Shown: piece by piece, positions 15,741-25,561 of the stretch
Layout of the letters: the number at the start of each line of letters is the position of its first letter
Position numbering within the stretch: position 1 is the first letter of the stretch
Source of the DNA: Selenomonadaceae bacterium
GTDB taxonomy: Bacteria; Bacillota; Negativicutes; Selenomonadales; Selenomonadaceae
Length of the DNA: 64,000 nt
Assembly: GCA_017476005.1 (NCBI GenBank)
Contig: JAFVEM010000024.1
Coordinates: forward strand, 1 to 64,000
Direction of reading: 5' to 3'
Position numbers and translations under genes: made by a program
The notes under the pieces: model-generated
The model's input: the letters and a program-made list of their open reading frames with translations, nothing else
Database searches by the model: none
Told to the model about the DNA's origin: nothing

Positions 15741-16040
15741 ATGGCTACCAAGACACGGAGCGTATATGTGCGAGTTGAACCGCAAGTTAAGGAGGAAGCG
15801 GAAGAGGTGTTGGGCGCGCTGGGTTTACCCTTGTCTAGCGCCATAAACCTTTTTTTGAGGCAGATAGCAATCAGGCAAGGATTGCCCTTCCCAGTAGCAC
15901 TTCCGCATAAGCATCGAGTAGAAATAGGGCTAATGTCAGCAGCGGAAAAACAAGAGGCGCTAGAAGAGGGTTATCGCTCTTATCTATGCGGTGAAGGACG
16001 ACCGGCAGATGATGTTTTTGCAAGTATCGAGAAGGAATAG
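15741..16040 (+). CDS. RelB/DinJ-family antitoxin, apparently without its toxin
   Basis: The first ~50 residues are the ribbon-helix-helix DNA-binding domain of DinJ: TRSVYVRVEPQVKEEAEEVL then LGLPLSSAINLFLRQIAIRQ and GLPFPV. The tail (about 60-99) would bind a YafQ/RelE toxin. AAAGGGGTGAT precedes the ATG. TTGCTC-17-TAAAAT upstream (about 15692-15720) is a possible promoter, with a TACAA-CA-TTGTA palindrome between. The frame that follows is not a RelE-type toxin but a remnant of another family. The antitoxin may be an orphan regulator. Confidence 0.82.
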   Translation: MATKTRSVYVRVEPQVKEEAEEVLGALGLPLSSAINLFLRQIAIRQGLPFPVALPHKHRVEIGLMSAAEKQEALEEGYRSYLCGEGRPADDVFASIEKE

Positions 16041-16195
16041 TGTTCATATACTACGCGTATTGTATGGTGGAAGGAATTTGCAAGAGTGCCTTCAAGAATA
16101 CGATTGACTGTTCAGATGCCGCCGGAGAAAAACAAATAGCCGAGTACCTAGACCATCTCGGTCTTGATACCGGCTATTTGCTTAGTCTCAATTGA
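16040..16195 (+). pseudogene. Remnant of an ATPase/PD-(D/E)XK nuclease C-terminus
   Basis: A 51-residue frame opens with GTG overlapping the DinJ stop. Its second half reads AGEKQIAEYLDHLGLDTGYL, which resembles the closing motif of AAA-ATPase/PD-(D/E)XK nuclease proteins. Nothing resembling the rest of such a protein precedes it. It sits where a YafQ-type toxin would be expected. The assignment is from pattern memory and is weak. Confidence 0.35.
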
Positions 16196-16208
16196 AGGGA
16201 TGTTGTGT

Positions 16209-17444
16209 TTACCCAAAATAATCCGCAATACCGTCGGCGATGCCTTGCGCCGCTTGCTTGACCCCCTTCATGGAGGCCATGAGTTTTTCTTCGGCCTTGT
16301 TGGAGATGAACGCTACCTCTATCAGCACCGCCGGCATGTCCGTGTGCTTCACCACATAGAAATTGGAACTTTGGGTGCCGCGACTGGTGGTACCCAAGGC
16401 TTCCACTAGGTTTTCTCGGATTTTTTCTCCCAAAAGCCTAGATTTTTTGTCGCCGCTGGAATAGTAGTAAACCGTGGTGCCTTTGGCGGCGTTGTTGGTG
16501 AAAGAATCCATATGTATCGACAGGAAAATATCCGCCTTGTTCTGGTTAGCCACGTCGCAGCGAGCTTGCAATTCTTCGATGTCCGTAGCCTTGGCGCCCT
16601 TCTTGGAAACCTCCGTGTCCATGTTGCGCGTCATAATCACGGTGGCGCCTTCGGCTTCCAGCAAGCGTTGCAACTCACGGGAAACTCTTAGCGTCACGCT
16701 TTTTTCGGTCACGCCGGATGACCCGATGGCGCCGGAATCGCTTCCCCCATGTCCGGGGTCGATGACGATGCGCCGCCCCTTTAGGCTGGTCAAATCCCGG
16801 ATTTGTTTATCCAGCTCGCTTTCGTCCTCTTTGTTGTCTTCTTTACCGTTACGGCCGGCTTCTTGCAGGATGGGGTCTTTTTCCTGCTTGTCTTTTTTAT
16901 CGTGCGCCTTCGGCTTTTTCTTCTCCTGTTTCTTGTCTGCCGGCGGCTTCACCGTCGTGGGCTTAGCCTTTTTGTCCGTTTGCTCTTTTGGTTTTATTTG
17001 CGCTTGTTCCGTACTGCCTCCCACGTCTCCAAAATCCATGACCACCCGATGAGGCGAGGTTAGGGTAAAGACGCTGTAGTTGTTCTTCCCCATGGTGGTC
17101 TGTACCACTACGCGCACCGTATTGGGGTCGAACTGCGCTACTCTTACATGACCGGCAAAGGGACTGTCGATATCCATATCTTTTTTGGCTTGGGGTGATA
17201 CCCAAGCATTTTTTATATCCACCACTACCCGGCTGGGAGAACTTAGCGCCATGGTCTTTATGGCCACCTCCCGGCTGGCCTCAAGGACGATACGCGCCTT
17301 ATCCCTTTGGGCGCTCACCCTGAGTTCCGTGATTTCCGCCATGCCGTCGGCGCGCTTGGCAAAATCGCTGTCAGCGGCTGCTAAGGCCGTGTTCCCGGGT
17401 AAAAACAGACTGATTAGCAGTAGCAAATAGAATATTCGCTTCAT
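16209..17444 (-). CDS. N-acetylmuramoyl-L-alanine amidase with AMIN domain
   Basis: This exported enzyme cleaves the amide between N-acetylmuramic acid and L-alanine during cell separation. A signal peptide (residues 1-23) is followed by an AMIN domain (about 35-140, with SPSRVVVDIKNAWV and TSPHRVVMDFGD). A Lys/Asp/Glu-rich linker precedes the Amidase_3 catalytic domain (about 225-412). Zinc ligands are in VIDPGHGGSDSGA, the Glu of VTEKSVTL and FLSIHMDS; the catalytic Glu is in PAVLIEVAFISN. ATG 17444 is used because TTG 17447 is too close to GGGAGG. AmiC-like architecture fits a diderm envelope. Confidence 0.92.
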   Translation of the reverse strand: MKRIFYLLLLISLFLPGNTALAAADSDFAKRADGMAEITELRVSAQRDKARIVLEASREVAIKTMALSSPSRVVVDIKNAWVSPQAKKDMDIDSPFAGHVRVAQFDPNTVRVVVQTTMGKNNYSVFTLTSPHRVVMDFGDVGGSTEQAQIKPKEQTDKKAKPTTVKPPADKKQEKKKPKAHDKKDKQEKDPILQEAGRNGKEDNKEDESELDKQIRDLTSLKGRRIVIDPGHGGSDSGAIGSSGVTEKSVTLRVSRELQRLLEAEGATVIMTRNMDTEVSKKGAKATDIEELQARCDVANQNKADIFLSIHMDSFTNNAAKGTTVYYYSSGDKKSRLLGEKIRENLVEALGTTSRGTQSSNFYVVKHTDMPAVLIEVAFISNKAEEKLMASMKGVKQAAQGIADGIADYFG

Positions 17445-17494
17445 CAAAGACCTCCCTAAACCTCCGGGTATCTTTAACGCATATAACGCATATT

Positions 17495-18289
17495 TTAAAG
17501 CATATTTTTCAGAAAGGCTCGCGTGCGTTCCTCTTGCGGATGGGCAAAAAATTCTTGTGGGTCGCCTGACTCCACGATAACTCCTCCGGCCATGAAAATG
17601 ACCCGACTGGCGGCTTCTCGCGCAAAGGCCATTTCGTGAGTTACCACCACCATGGTCATCCGTTCGGCGGCCAGTTCTCGCATGGTGCGCAGGACTTCGC
17701 CGGTAAGCTCCGGGTCAAGAGCCGATGTAGGTTCGTCAAAAAGCATGATGTCCGGCTTCATGGCCAAAGCTCTGGCGATGGCTACCCGTTGTTGTTGCCC
17801 ACCGGAAAGTTTGCCGGGGTAAGCGTCGCGCTTTTCTAGGAGTCCCACCTTATCAAGTAGCGCTTCGGCCTCGGGCAAGACTTCCTCTCGTTTTCTGCCC
17901 TTCACCGTCAGAGGTGCTTCCAGCAAATTTTCCATAACCGTCATGTGTGGAAACAAATTGAACTGCTGAAAGACCATGCCCATGGAAGAGAGAAGCCGGC
18001 GCCGGTCGGAGCCGGTGGCGTAATGCACTTCGCCGCTCTCGTCGGTAAAGGCCAGCGTCTCCCCCTTGATGCTGATACTGCCGCGATCGATTTTTTCGAG
18101 GAAATTAAGACAGCGAAGCATGGTGCTTTTGCCGGAACCTGAGGGGCCGATGATGGCCAAGACTTCGCCTCGCTTTAGCGTGAGGTCAATACCCTTTAAG
18201 ACCTCAGTTCCTCCGTAGGATTTATGAATATCCCGTAGCTCCAGCATGATTTTGGCGCCTCTCGCTTGTTCAGCGGTCGTATTTGCCAT
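17495..18289 (-). CDS. Polar amino-acid ABC transporter ATP-binding protein
   Basis: This GlnQ/HisP-type ATPase energises amino-acid import. Walker A is [10 protein letters not shown], the Q-loop is in [14 protein letters not shown], the ABC signature is [15 protein letters not shown] and Walker B is [14 protein letters not shown], with the H-loop in VVVTHEM. GGAGG sits six bases before ATG 18289, so the start overlaps the permease 3' end by 20 bases. An alternative start, MLELRD at 18247, would remove 14 residues. No substrate-binding protein gene is adjacent. Confidence 0.93.
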   Translation of the reverse strand: MANTTAEQARGAKIMLELRDIHKSYGGTEVLKGIDLTLKRGEVLAIIGPSGSGKSTMLRCLNFLEKIDRGSISIKGETLAFTDESGEVHYATGSDRRRLLSSMGMVFQQFNLFPHMTVMENLLEAPLTVKGRKREEVLPEAEALLDKVGLLEKRDAYPGKLSGGQQQRVAIARALAMKPDIMLFDEPTSALDPELTGEVLRTMRELAAERMTMVVVTHEMAFAREAASRVIFMAGGVIVESGDPQEFFAHPQEERTRAFLKNML

Positions 18290-18914
18290 AGTAGGCCTCC
18301 AGTTCTTTAAAGCCCCAAGTCAAAACAAAAGTCATGACGAGATAAAACACCGCCGCGATAACGAAGGGTGTCATATCAAATTCCCGTTGCACAATGGTAC
18401 GCGCCACTCGCAAAAGATCGTTCATGGCCAAGATATAAATGAGAGAAGTATCCTTCACGAGGTTAATGGTCTCGTTGCTCACCGGCGGCAGAACGATGCG
18501 AAAAACTTGGGGCATGATGATGCGCCGCATGGTCTGGGCGTAGGTCAGCCCCAAGGTCTCTGCCGCCTCATATTGGCCTTTGGGAATGGACTGAATCCCG
18601 GCGCGAAAAATTTCCGCAAAGTAAGCGGCATAGTTCAGGGTAAAGGCTAAGAGCGCCGCCCCAATGTCGGGCAAGCGTATCCCCACCATGGGCAGGGCAA
18701 AATACACAAACAACAGTTGGAGCATAAGGGGAGTTCCACGCATGAGCCAGATGTAAAATTCCATCAAAAGGCTCAGGGGCTTCCAGCTGGAAAGCCTCCC
18801 CAAAGCGGCGAACAGCCCTAAGGGCAAGGCCAAGAGCAAGGTAACAAAAAAAATCTCTAAAGTAACTTGGGTACCCTCCAGCATCAAAATGCTGATATCG
18901 ACCAGTCTATCCAT
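18270..18914 (-). CDS. Polar amino-acid ABC transporter permease
   Basis: This 214-residue His/Glu/Gln/Arg/opine-type permease has about five transmembrane helices. The conserved EAA cytoplasmic loop is [20 protein letters not shown], and [14 protein letters not shown] is the classic early motif of the family. It pairs with the ATPase gene, with which it overlaps by 20 bases. A cognate solute-binding protein is missing from this neighbourhood and must be encoded elsewhere. Confidence 0.92.
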   Translation of the reverse strand: MDRLVDISILMLEGTQVTLEIFFVTLLLALPLGLFAALGRLSSWKPLSLLMEFYIWLMRGTPLMLQLLFVYFALPMVGIRLPDIGAALLAFTLNYAAYFAEIFRAGIQSIPKGQYEAAETLGLTYAQTMRRIIMPQVFRIVLPPVSNETINLVKDTSLIYILAMNDLLRVARTIVQREFDMTPFVIAAVFYLVMTFVLTWGFKELEAYYGKYDR

Positions 18915-19063
18915 GACAACACCTATCTTTAATAGTAGCGAGTAAAATCACCGCCTCATTTTACTTCATGGACGACTGTTTTGCAATCGCAAATATTTCC
19001 TAACCGACAAGATAATGTCCTGGGGCAAAAACACGAGGCAGCCGGCCGCAAACACCGAGTAGC

Positions 19064-19091
19064 TTGACAAGCCAAGCCCATCTTGTATAAT
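19064..19091 (+). promoter_or_regulatory. Sigma-70 promoter of proA
   Basis: A consensus TTGACA (19064-19069) and TATAAT (19086-19091) are separated by 16 bases. Transcription should begin near 19098, about 33 bases before the proA start codon. Confidence 0.8.
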
Positions 19092-19130
19092 TAGCGGTGA
19101 CTGATTGTTTTTTTACAGGGAGAATAAGCC

Positions 19131-20384
19131 ATGAACATAAAAGAAAAAATAGAAGCTCAGGCGCAAAAGGCAAATTTGGCGGCGGCAAAACTGGCTGTCT
19201 TGTCGTCGCAAGAAAAAAACGGAGCGCTAATGAGTATGGCGACGGCTCTAGAGACAGGACAAGGGGAAATTCTCGCGGCTAACCGGGAGGATGTGTCCAT
19301 TGCTAAGGAACGGGGGCAGAGGTCGTCTTACATCGACCGCTTAACTTTAAATGAGAAACGCATTGCCCAAATGGCGGAGGGACTCAGAGCCACCGCGGCG
19401 CTCCCCGATCCCATCGGGCAGACAGACTACGGCGTGCGGCGGCCTAACGGCATGGAGATACGACGCGTGCGCGTACCCTTGGGAGTAATCGGCATTATTT
19501 ACGAAGCGCGTCCCAATGTGACGGCGGATGCGGCGGCGCTGTGCCTGAAAGCCGGTAACGCCGTAATCTTGCGCGGCGGCTCGGAGGCCATTCGCTCCAA
19601 CACCGTTATCAGTAGGTTGCTGGCGGAGGCGGCCTATAAAAACGGCATACCAGAGGGCGCTTTGCAGTTCGTGGAGGTTACCGAACGAGAAGCCGTGGAT
19701 GTGATGCTAAAGCTGAAAAAGCTGGCCGTTATCATACCCCGAGGGGGCGCCGGACTGATTCGGCACGTTACCGAAAACAGCCTTGTCCCCGTCATTGAAA
19801 CGGGAACGGGAGTCTGTCACACCTATGTGGATGAAACGGCGGATTTGGACATGGCCATAAAAATCGCCGTCAACGCCAAGACTTCCCATCCCTCTGTCTG
19901 TAACGCCATGGAAACCCTGCTGGTGCATGAAAAAATCGCCCCCAAATTCCTACCTCTCTTGGAAAAAGCCATGGGGAGCAAGAGCGTGGAACTAAGGGGC
20001 TGTCCCCATTGCCGCATGATTTGCCCCAACATGAAGGCGGCGGACGAACTGGACTGGTCAACGGAATACGGGGATTTGATACTGGCGGTGCGAGCGGTGA
20101 CAGGGCTGGACGAAGCCATTTCCCATATCAATCGCTACAACACCGGCCATTCGGAAACCATTGTTACCCAGAATTTAGTTAGCGCTAGGCGTTTTCAGCG
20201 AGAAGTGGATGCGGCGGCGGTCTATGTCAATGTATCCACTAGGTTTACCGACGGCTTTGAGTTCGGCTTTGGCGCCGAAATCGGCATCAGCACCCAAAAG
20301 CTCCACGCTCGCGGCCCCATGGGTTTAATGGAGCTTACCAGCGTCAAATATCTCATTGACGGCAACGGACAGATTCGTGAGTAA
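19131..20384 (+). CDS. proA: Glutamate-5-semialdehyde dehydrogenase
   Basis: ProA reduces glutamyl-5-phosphate with NADPH to glutamate semialdehyde in proline synthesis. The aldehyde-dehydrogenase-like fold shows PLGVIGIIYEARPNVTADAA, AVILRGGSEAIRSN, and the active-site Cys257 in HPSVCNAMETLLVHE. FGFGAEIGISTQKLHARGPM marks the C-terminus. Length (417) is standard. proB is not adjacent. A consensus promoter lies at 19064-19091. The downstream small frame overlaps the stop. Confidence 0.96.
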   Translation: MNIKEKIEAQAQKANLAAAKLAVLSSQEKNGALMSMATALETGQGEILAANREDVSIAKERGQRSSYIDRLTLNEKRIAQMAEGLRATAALPDPIGQTDYGVRRPNGMEIRRVRVPLGVIGIIYEARPNVTADAAALCLKAGNAVILRGGSEAIRSNTVISRLLAEAAYKNGIPEGALQFVEVTEREAVDVMLKLKKLAVIIPRGGAGLIRHVTENSLVPVIETGTGVCHTYVDETADLDMAIKIAVNAKTSHPSVCNAMETLLVHEKIAPKFLPLLEKAMGSKSVELRGCPHCRMICPNMKAADELDWSTEYGDLILAVRAVTGLDEAISHINRYNTGHSETIVTQNLVSARRFQREVDAAAVYVNVSTRFTDGFEFGFGAEIGISTQKLHARGPMGLMELTSVKYLIDGNGQIRE

Positions 20385-20532
20385 GCCAGAAGTTTTATGG
20401 GGGTATTTCCGTACCCTTAGGCAGTATTGGCTTACCCCTAAAGGGAATCATGACGCCAAGGATTACCTAAGATGTGTGGGAATGATTCTGGGGACTATGG
20501 CAGTAATAATGATGCTGCTTGCCTGTTTATGA
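20377..20532 (+). CDS. Candidate small membrane protein between proA and nadD
   Basis: GTG 20377 overlaps the proA stop by eight bases and opens a 51-residue frame. It has a basic aromatic head (SKPEVLWGYFRTLRQYWLTP) and a C-terminal hydrophobic helix (VGMILGTMAVIMMLLACL). Translation could be coupled to proA; no strong ribosome site is seen. The frame ends inside the possible longer nadD open frame. The helix argues for a real gene, but I recognise no family. Confidence 0.4.
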   Translation: MSKPEVLWGYFRTLRQYWLTPKGNHDAKDYLRCVGMILGTMAVIMMLLACL

Positions 20533-20554
20533 TTCGAGGGCAAAGCTAAAGGCG

Positions 20555-21172
20555 GTGAGGGCGACGCGCAAGAAAAATATCGGCATCATGGGCGGCACCT
20601 TTGATCCCATCCATTTGGGTCATCTGATAACGGCGGAGGCCGTCAGGGAACAAATACCCTTAGATGAGGTGATTTTTATTCCGGCCGCCCTACCGCCGCA
20701 TAAGCTGGAACGCCGGGTGGTGCCGGCCGCCAAGCGACTTTTTATGACGAAACTGGCCATCGAGGGACATCCGTCCTTTGTCCTATCGGACATGGAACTG
20801 AAACGAAAGGGGCCTTCCTACTCCAGCGATACCCTGCGAGCCTTGCGCCGCGACTACGGGGAGGGAGCGGATTTTTATTTCATTACCGGCGCCGATGCCG
20901 CCAGCGAACTCTATACTTGGCACGATGCGGCGTATATTTTGACCGTTTGCCAAGTGGTAGCCACGACGCGGCAAGGCGCAACGCTTGACCGGGAAACCTT
21001 GGCGCGTTACTTCGCGCCGGAACTGCTACAGCGTATTTTGCCACTGGAAACGCCGGCCATTGGCATATCTTCCACGGATATAAGACAGCGGCTAAAGCTG
21101 GGTAAATCAATTCGTTATTTGGTGCCGGAGGCGGTGGCCGATTACATATACAAGGAAGGTTTATATTCATGA
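20555..21172 (+). CDS. nadD: Nicotinate-nucleotide adenylyltransferase
   Basis: NadD makes deamido-NAD from nicotinate mononucleotide and ATP. The nucleotidyltransferase signature GIMGGTFDPIHLGHLITAE, with its HxGH motif, is at the N-terminus, and GISSTDIRQRLKLGKSIRYL near the C-terminus is the ISSTxIR motif. The frame is open back to TTG 20519. GTG 20555 is chosen because it leaves only 11 residues before the motif, as in most homologues; neither has a clear ribosome site. The stop overlaps yqeK as ATGA. Confidence 0.93.
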   Translation: MRATRKKNIGIMGGTFDPIHLGHLITAEAVREQIPLDEVIFIPAALPPHKLERRVVPAAKRLFMTKLAIEGHPSFVLSDMELKRKGPSYSSDTLRALRRDYGEGADFYFITGADAASELYTWHDAAYILTVCQVVATTRQGATLDRETLARYFAPELLQRILPLETPAIGISSTDIRQRLKLGKSIRYLVPEAVADYIYKEGLYS

Positions 21173-21750
21173 GCATGACATGGGAGGAAATGAAGGATAA
21201 ACTGGCCGCCGGTCTGAAACCGGAACGCTATCAGCACTCGCTGGGGGTGGCCGATACGGCGGTTTTTTTGGCTAGGCGTTTCGGCGTGGCGGAGGAAAAG
21301 GCGAAGCTCGCCGGGCTATTGCATGATGCGGCGCGTGTCTTTCCGAACGAAGCCTTGCCCAGCGAAGCGAAAAAACGCCATCTTTCCATCGACGAGGTGG
21401 AAGCGGCGATGCCCCTGTTGCTCCACGCTCCTTTGGGAGCGATACTCGTCGCGGAAGAGTACGGCGTAAAAGATGCCGAGATAGCCCAAGCCATAGCCCG
21501 GCATACCGTGGGCGGACGAAGTATGACCCCGCTTGACAAGTTAATTTACTTTGCCGACATGATTGAGCCGAATCGTAATTACCCGGGAGTGGAAGAATTA
21601 CGTCGCTATGCTCGCGAGGCCACCTTGGACGAGATGATCTTAAAGGGACTCAGCGAATCCATTATTTTTGTCACCCAAAAGGGAAGCCTCATTCACCCCG
21701 ACACGGTGGCGGCGCGCAATGAAATTCTGTTGGGAATGAGAGCGCCATGA
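21169..21750 (+). CDS. yqeK: HD-domain symmetrical dinucleoside tetraphosphatase
   Basis: YqeK hydrolyses diadenosine tetraphosphate and is almost always next to nadD in Firmicutes, as here (ATGA overlap). The HD metal site is seen as RYQHSLGVADTAVFLA, LAGLLHDAARVF, LLHAPLGAILVAEEYG and AIARHTVG, with LDKLIYFADMIEPNR supplying the distal Asp. Length (193) fits. The stop overlaps the next gene by four bases. Confidence 0.94.
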   Translation: MSMTWEEMKDKLAAGLKPERYQHSLGVADTAVFLARRFGVAEEKAKLAGLLHDAARVFPNEALPSEAKKRHLSIDEVEAAMPLLLHAPLGAILVAEEYGVKDAEIAQAIARHTVGGRSMTPLDKLIYFADMIEPNRNYPGVEELRRYAREATLDEMILKGLSESIIFVTQKGSLIHPDTVAARNEILLGMRAP

Positions 21751-22766
21751 GCCGCGAGTCCATAAGCGCCACCAAAGCCAGCATCCTCAAAAAGCGCCGT
21801 CTGCAAAGACAGCGACGACGCATTCGTTTTTTTCGGCTGATTATCCTATTGGTTTTTCTGGGACTGGTGGGGACGGCGCTGCTGTTTGTGGGGTACAACG
21901 TGTATTCTTGGGGTAGCAGCGCCTACCATGAACTCATGGGCATGTACGCCGATTATGAAGAACGTCGAGAAGCCAGAGGCGGCATGGTCAGCGAAAACTT
22001 TGCCGGCTACACCAATGTTTTAATCTTAGGCTTGGACGACGGCGCCAATAATGAAGGGGATCTGGAGCAGCGAGCCGACACGATCATGCTCCTGAGCCTC
22101 GCCAATGATTCCGGTCGGTTGCGCGTGATTACCATCCCCCCCACTACTTGGGTAAGATACCCCGGAGGGCAAGAGGGTACCATGACGGATCTTTACGCCC
22201 TCGGCGGCGCCAACGCCATGGTGCGCGCCACCTCCGAACTTTTAGGGGTGTCCGTGCATCAATTTATGGCGGTGGATATGCACGTTTTTTCGCGCTTAAT
22301 TGATACCTTGGGGGGACTGGAGATTTATGTCGAAGCCGATATGGATTACGACGACCCCGAAGCGGAACTTTCTATACACTTGCCCAAGGGCTATCAACAT
22401 TTGGACGGGGACACGGCGCAAAAATACCTGCGCTTCCGCAGTAGCGATTTGGGCGATGTGGGACGAGTACAACGTCAGCAGAAATTTGTGAAAATCCTTT
22501 ACCAGAAATTGTTGCAACTGGAAACAGTGCCTAAACTGCCGGCTATTGCCGATATTTTTAAGACCAGCGTCACCACCAGCGCCGAGATTTTTGATTCGGC
22601 TCATTTGGCCAGCGTGTTACGCCATTTAAACAGCGAACCGCCGCAAACCATAATGTTGCCGGGAGAACTGGCCGATGGCGAGGAAGGCATTTGGCTGGTT
22701 GATAGCGACGCCCTCAAGGCAAAAATGACGGAACTGTTTCCGCAGGAACAACCGGGGGGAGAATAA
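21747..22766 (+). CDS. LytR-CpsA-Psr family protein
   Basis: LCP proteins attach glycopolymers to peptidoglycan from undecaprenyl-linked precursors. A basic cytoplasmic head (about 1-28) is followed by one transmembrane helix (FFRLIILLVFLGLVGTALLF). The extracytoplasmic LCP domain starts NVLILGLDDGANNEGDLEQR and contains RADTIMLLSLAND, and later YLRFRSSDLGDVGRVQRQQK, the conserved arginine-rich catalytic strand. Its place between yqeK and rsfS is common in Negativicutes. Confidence 0.9.
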   Translation: MSRESISATKASILKKRRLQRQRRRIRFFRLIILLVFLGLVGTALLFVGYNVYSWGSSAYHELMGMYADYEERREARGGMVSENFAGYTNVLILGLDDGANNEGDLEQRADTIMLLSLANDSGRLRVITIPPTTWVRYPGGQEGTMTDLYALGGANAMVRATSELLGVSVHQFMAVDMHVFSRLIDTLGGLEIYVEADMDYDDPEAELSIHLPKGYQHLDGDTAQKYLRFRSSDLGDVGRVQRQQKFVKILYQKLLQLETVPKLPAIADIFKTSVTTSAEIFDSAHLASVLRHLNSEPPQTIMLPGELADGEEGIWLVDSDALKAKMTELFPQEQPGGE

Positions 22767-22780
22767 CAGGGGGGTTAATC

Positions 22781-23128
22781 GTGCATACGGAGGAAATAGG
22801 CCGCTTGGCTTGCCGCGCCGCCGCCGATAAGAAGGCGCGAGACATTGTCACCATGGATATGCGTCAAGTGATGACGGCCACCGATTATTTTATTATCTGC
22901 TCCGCCAATACCAGCACACAGGTACGAGCCATCGTGGATAACATCGAGGAGAAACTAGCCGAGCAAGCTGTACCCTTGAGTCACAAAGAGGGGTATCAAG
23001 AATCCGAATGGGTTTTGCTCGACTACGGCGACATAGTGGTGCATGTATTTCGACAGGAGGCCAGAGAGTATTACGCCTTGGAAAGACTGTGGGGGGATGC
23101 GCCCCTCACTGCCTACGAGGAGGCATAG
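22781..23128 (+). CDS. rsfS: Ribosomal silencing factor RsfS
   Basis: RsfS binds L14 and blocks subunit joining under nutrient limitation. The 115-residue protein shows the family pattern: RDIVTMDMRQVMTATDYFII, then CSANTSTQVRAIVDNIEEKL, GYQESEWVLLDYGDIVVHVF, and EAREYYALERLWGDAP. GTG 22781 follows AGGGGGG by seven bases. It ends the nadD-yqeK-LCP-rsfS group and a strong terminator follows. Confidence 0.95.
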   Translation: MHTEEIGRLACRAAADKKARDIVTMDMRQVMTATDYFIICSANTSTQVRAIVDNIEEKLAEQAVPLSHKEGYQESEWVLLDYGDIVVHVFRQEAREYYALERLWGDAPLTAYEEA

Positions 23129-23140
23129 TCCTCATAACGA

Positions 23141-23190
23141 GTAGCCCCTAGCGCGACCTTACCGGTCACGCTAGGGGCTACTTACTTTTT
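23141..23190. terminator. Bidirectional terminator between rsfS and the PTS operon
   Basis: TAGCCCCTAGCG (23142-23153) pairs with CGCTAGGGGCTA (23169-23180), extended by GACC/GGTC. T-rich sequence follows on the plus strand. It lies between two convergent operons and can serve both. Confidence 0.8.
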
Positions 23191-23232
23191 AGGGAACTTT
23201 TTAGCTTTTTATCGCTACACCAAAGGCATATA

Positions 23233-24678
<1,446 letters not shown>

Positions 24679-24996
24679 TTACTTTGCCTGCAATTTCTTG
24701 TAAACGTCGATGAACTCCAGCGCGATGGTCTTGAAACCTTCGGCGCTCATGAGTTGATCCTCGGCGTGGAGAATGAGAAGGGACAGGGTGCTGCCGGGGC
24801 CGCCCTCGGCTTCCTGCTGCAACAGTCCGGCGTGGGCATGATGCCCCTCGACGAACATTTCGTCCCCCTCTTTGATGAGGGCTTCCGCTCCCTCAAAGTC
24901 CCCGGTCTTGGCCTTCTGAATGGCCTCAATGTAAGAACTTCTGGCCGTTCCCACGGAAGAAATAATTTGAAATGCGGTCAGCTCTAAACCTTCCAT
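24679..24996 (-). CDS. PTS lactose/cellobiose-type IIA component
   Basis: This is a soluble phosphocarrier of the lactose/cellobiose PTS family, 105 residues and all-helical. The phosphorylatable His is in the segment SLLILHAEDQLMSAE, and EGHHAHAGLLQQEAEGG precedes it. It passes phosphate from HPr to the IIB protein encoded next to it. It starts 12 bases after the IIB stop. Confidence 0.94.
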   Translation of the reverse strand: MEGLELTAFQIISSVGTARSSYIEAIQKAKTGDFEGAEALIKEGDEMFVEGHHAHAGLLQQEAEGGPGSTLSLLILHAEDQLMSAEGFKTIALEFIDVYKKLQAK

Positions 24997-25008
24997 GCTA
25001 CGGCCTCC

Positions 25009-25311
25009 TTAGTCCTTGATGAGCTTCCGGGCAATATCCAAAGCACCCTTGCCGTCCATGCGGCCGTAAACCTTCATGTCAATGGCCTCGATGGGAACGC
25101 CGGGGCAGGCTTCCTGCACCTTGCCCTTGGAGAAACGCACCTGCGGCCCCAAGAGGATAACATCGGCATCAGCGGCCTTTTCCTTCGCTTCGGAGGTGGG
25201 GAACGCCGCAATCTCGCACTCAAAATTATCGGCCTTGGCCGCCTCCTGCATCTTCTTCACGAGCATGCTGGTGGACATACCGGCGGCGCAGAGCAAAATG
25301 ATCTTCTTCAT
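25009..25311 (-). CDS. PTS cellobiose-type IIB component
   Basis: The 100-residue IIB protein carries the phosphocysteine loop LLCAAGMSTSMLVKKM (Cys8) and the later motif ILLGPQVRFSKG. It receives phosphate from IIA and gives it to the sugar during IIC-mediated uptake. A 250-base gap with dispersed palindromes separates it from the IIC gene upstream. Confidence 0.95.
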   Translation of the reverse strand: MKKIILLCAAGMSTSMLVKKMQEAAKADNFECEIAAFPTSEAKEKAADADVILLGPQVRFSKGKVQEACPGVPIEAIDMKVYGRMDGKGALDIARKLIKD

Positions 25312-25335
25312 TTTTAAGCACTCCTTCTTTTTTCG

Positions 25336-25412
25336 GTGAGGCGCTGCCTCACACTCCGCCTAAGGGCGCTGCCCTTAGGAATCTCGGCAGGGAGCATTGC
25401 CCCCTGCACCTC
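25336..25412. repeat. Dispersed palindrome cluster, copy 2
   Basis: Three hairpins lie in a row: GTGAGGC-GCT-GCCTCAC (25336-25352), CCTAAGGGC-GCT-GCCCTTAGG (25359-25379) and a GCAGGG...CCCTGC pair (about 25387-25407). They resemble units of the dispersed family at 46547-46602. They lie in the IIC-IIB gap and may act as mRNA processing or stability elements. Confidence 0.65.
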
Positions 25413-25476
25413 ACATATATTTATTTTGTCTTGTTGCTGCCACAAACTGATTTATGACAGCAAAAAATAAATCAAC

Positions 25477-25550
25477 CGGGAGTCCAGAGGACTAAGTCCT
25501 CTGGCAGGTGCAGGGCAGCGCCCTGCTAGGGTTTGGGGCAAAGCCCCAAG
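25477..25550. repeat. Dispersed palindrome cluster, copy 3
   Basis: Hairpins CCAGAGGACT/AGTCCTCTGG (about 25484-25504), GCAGGGC/GCCCTGC and TTGGGGC-AAA-GCCCCAA (25533-25549) follow one another. The last hairpin is shared with the copies at 33886 and 46449. The cluster lies directly downstream of the IIC stop. Confidence 0.65.
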
Positions 25551-25561
25551 CACTTAACTTA

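Noticed and set aside
25312-25561. Possible riboswitch between IIC and IIB
   Set aside because: The hairpins belong to the dispersed palindrome family seen elsewhere in the window.
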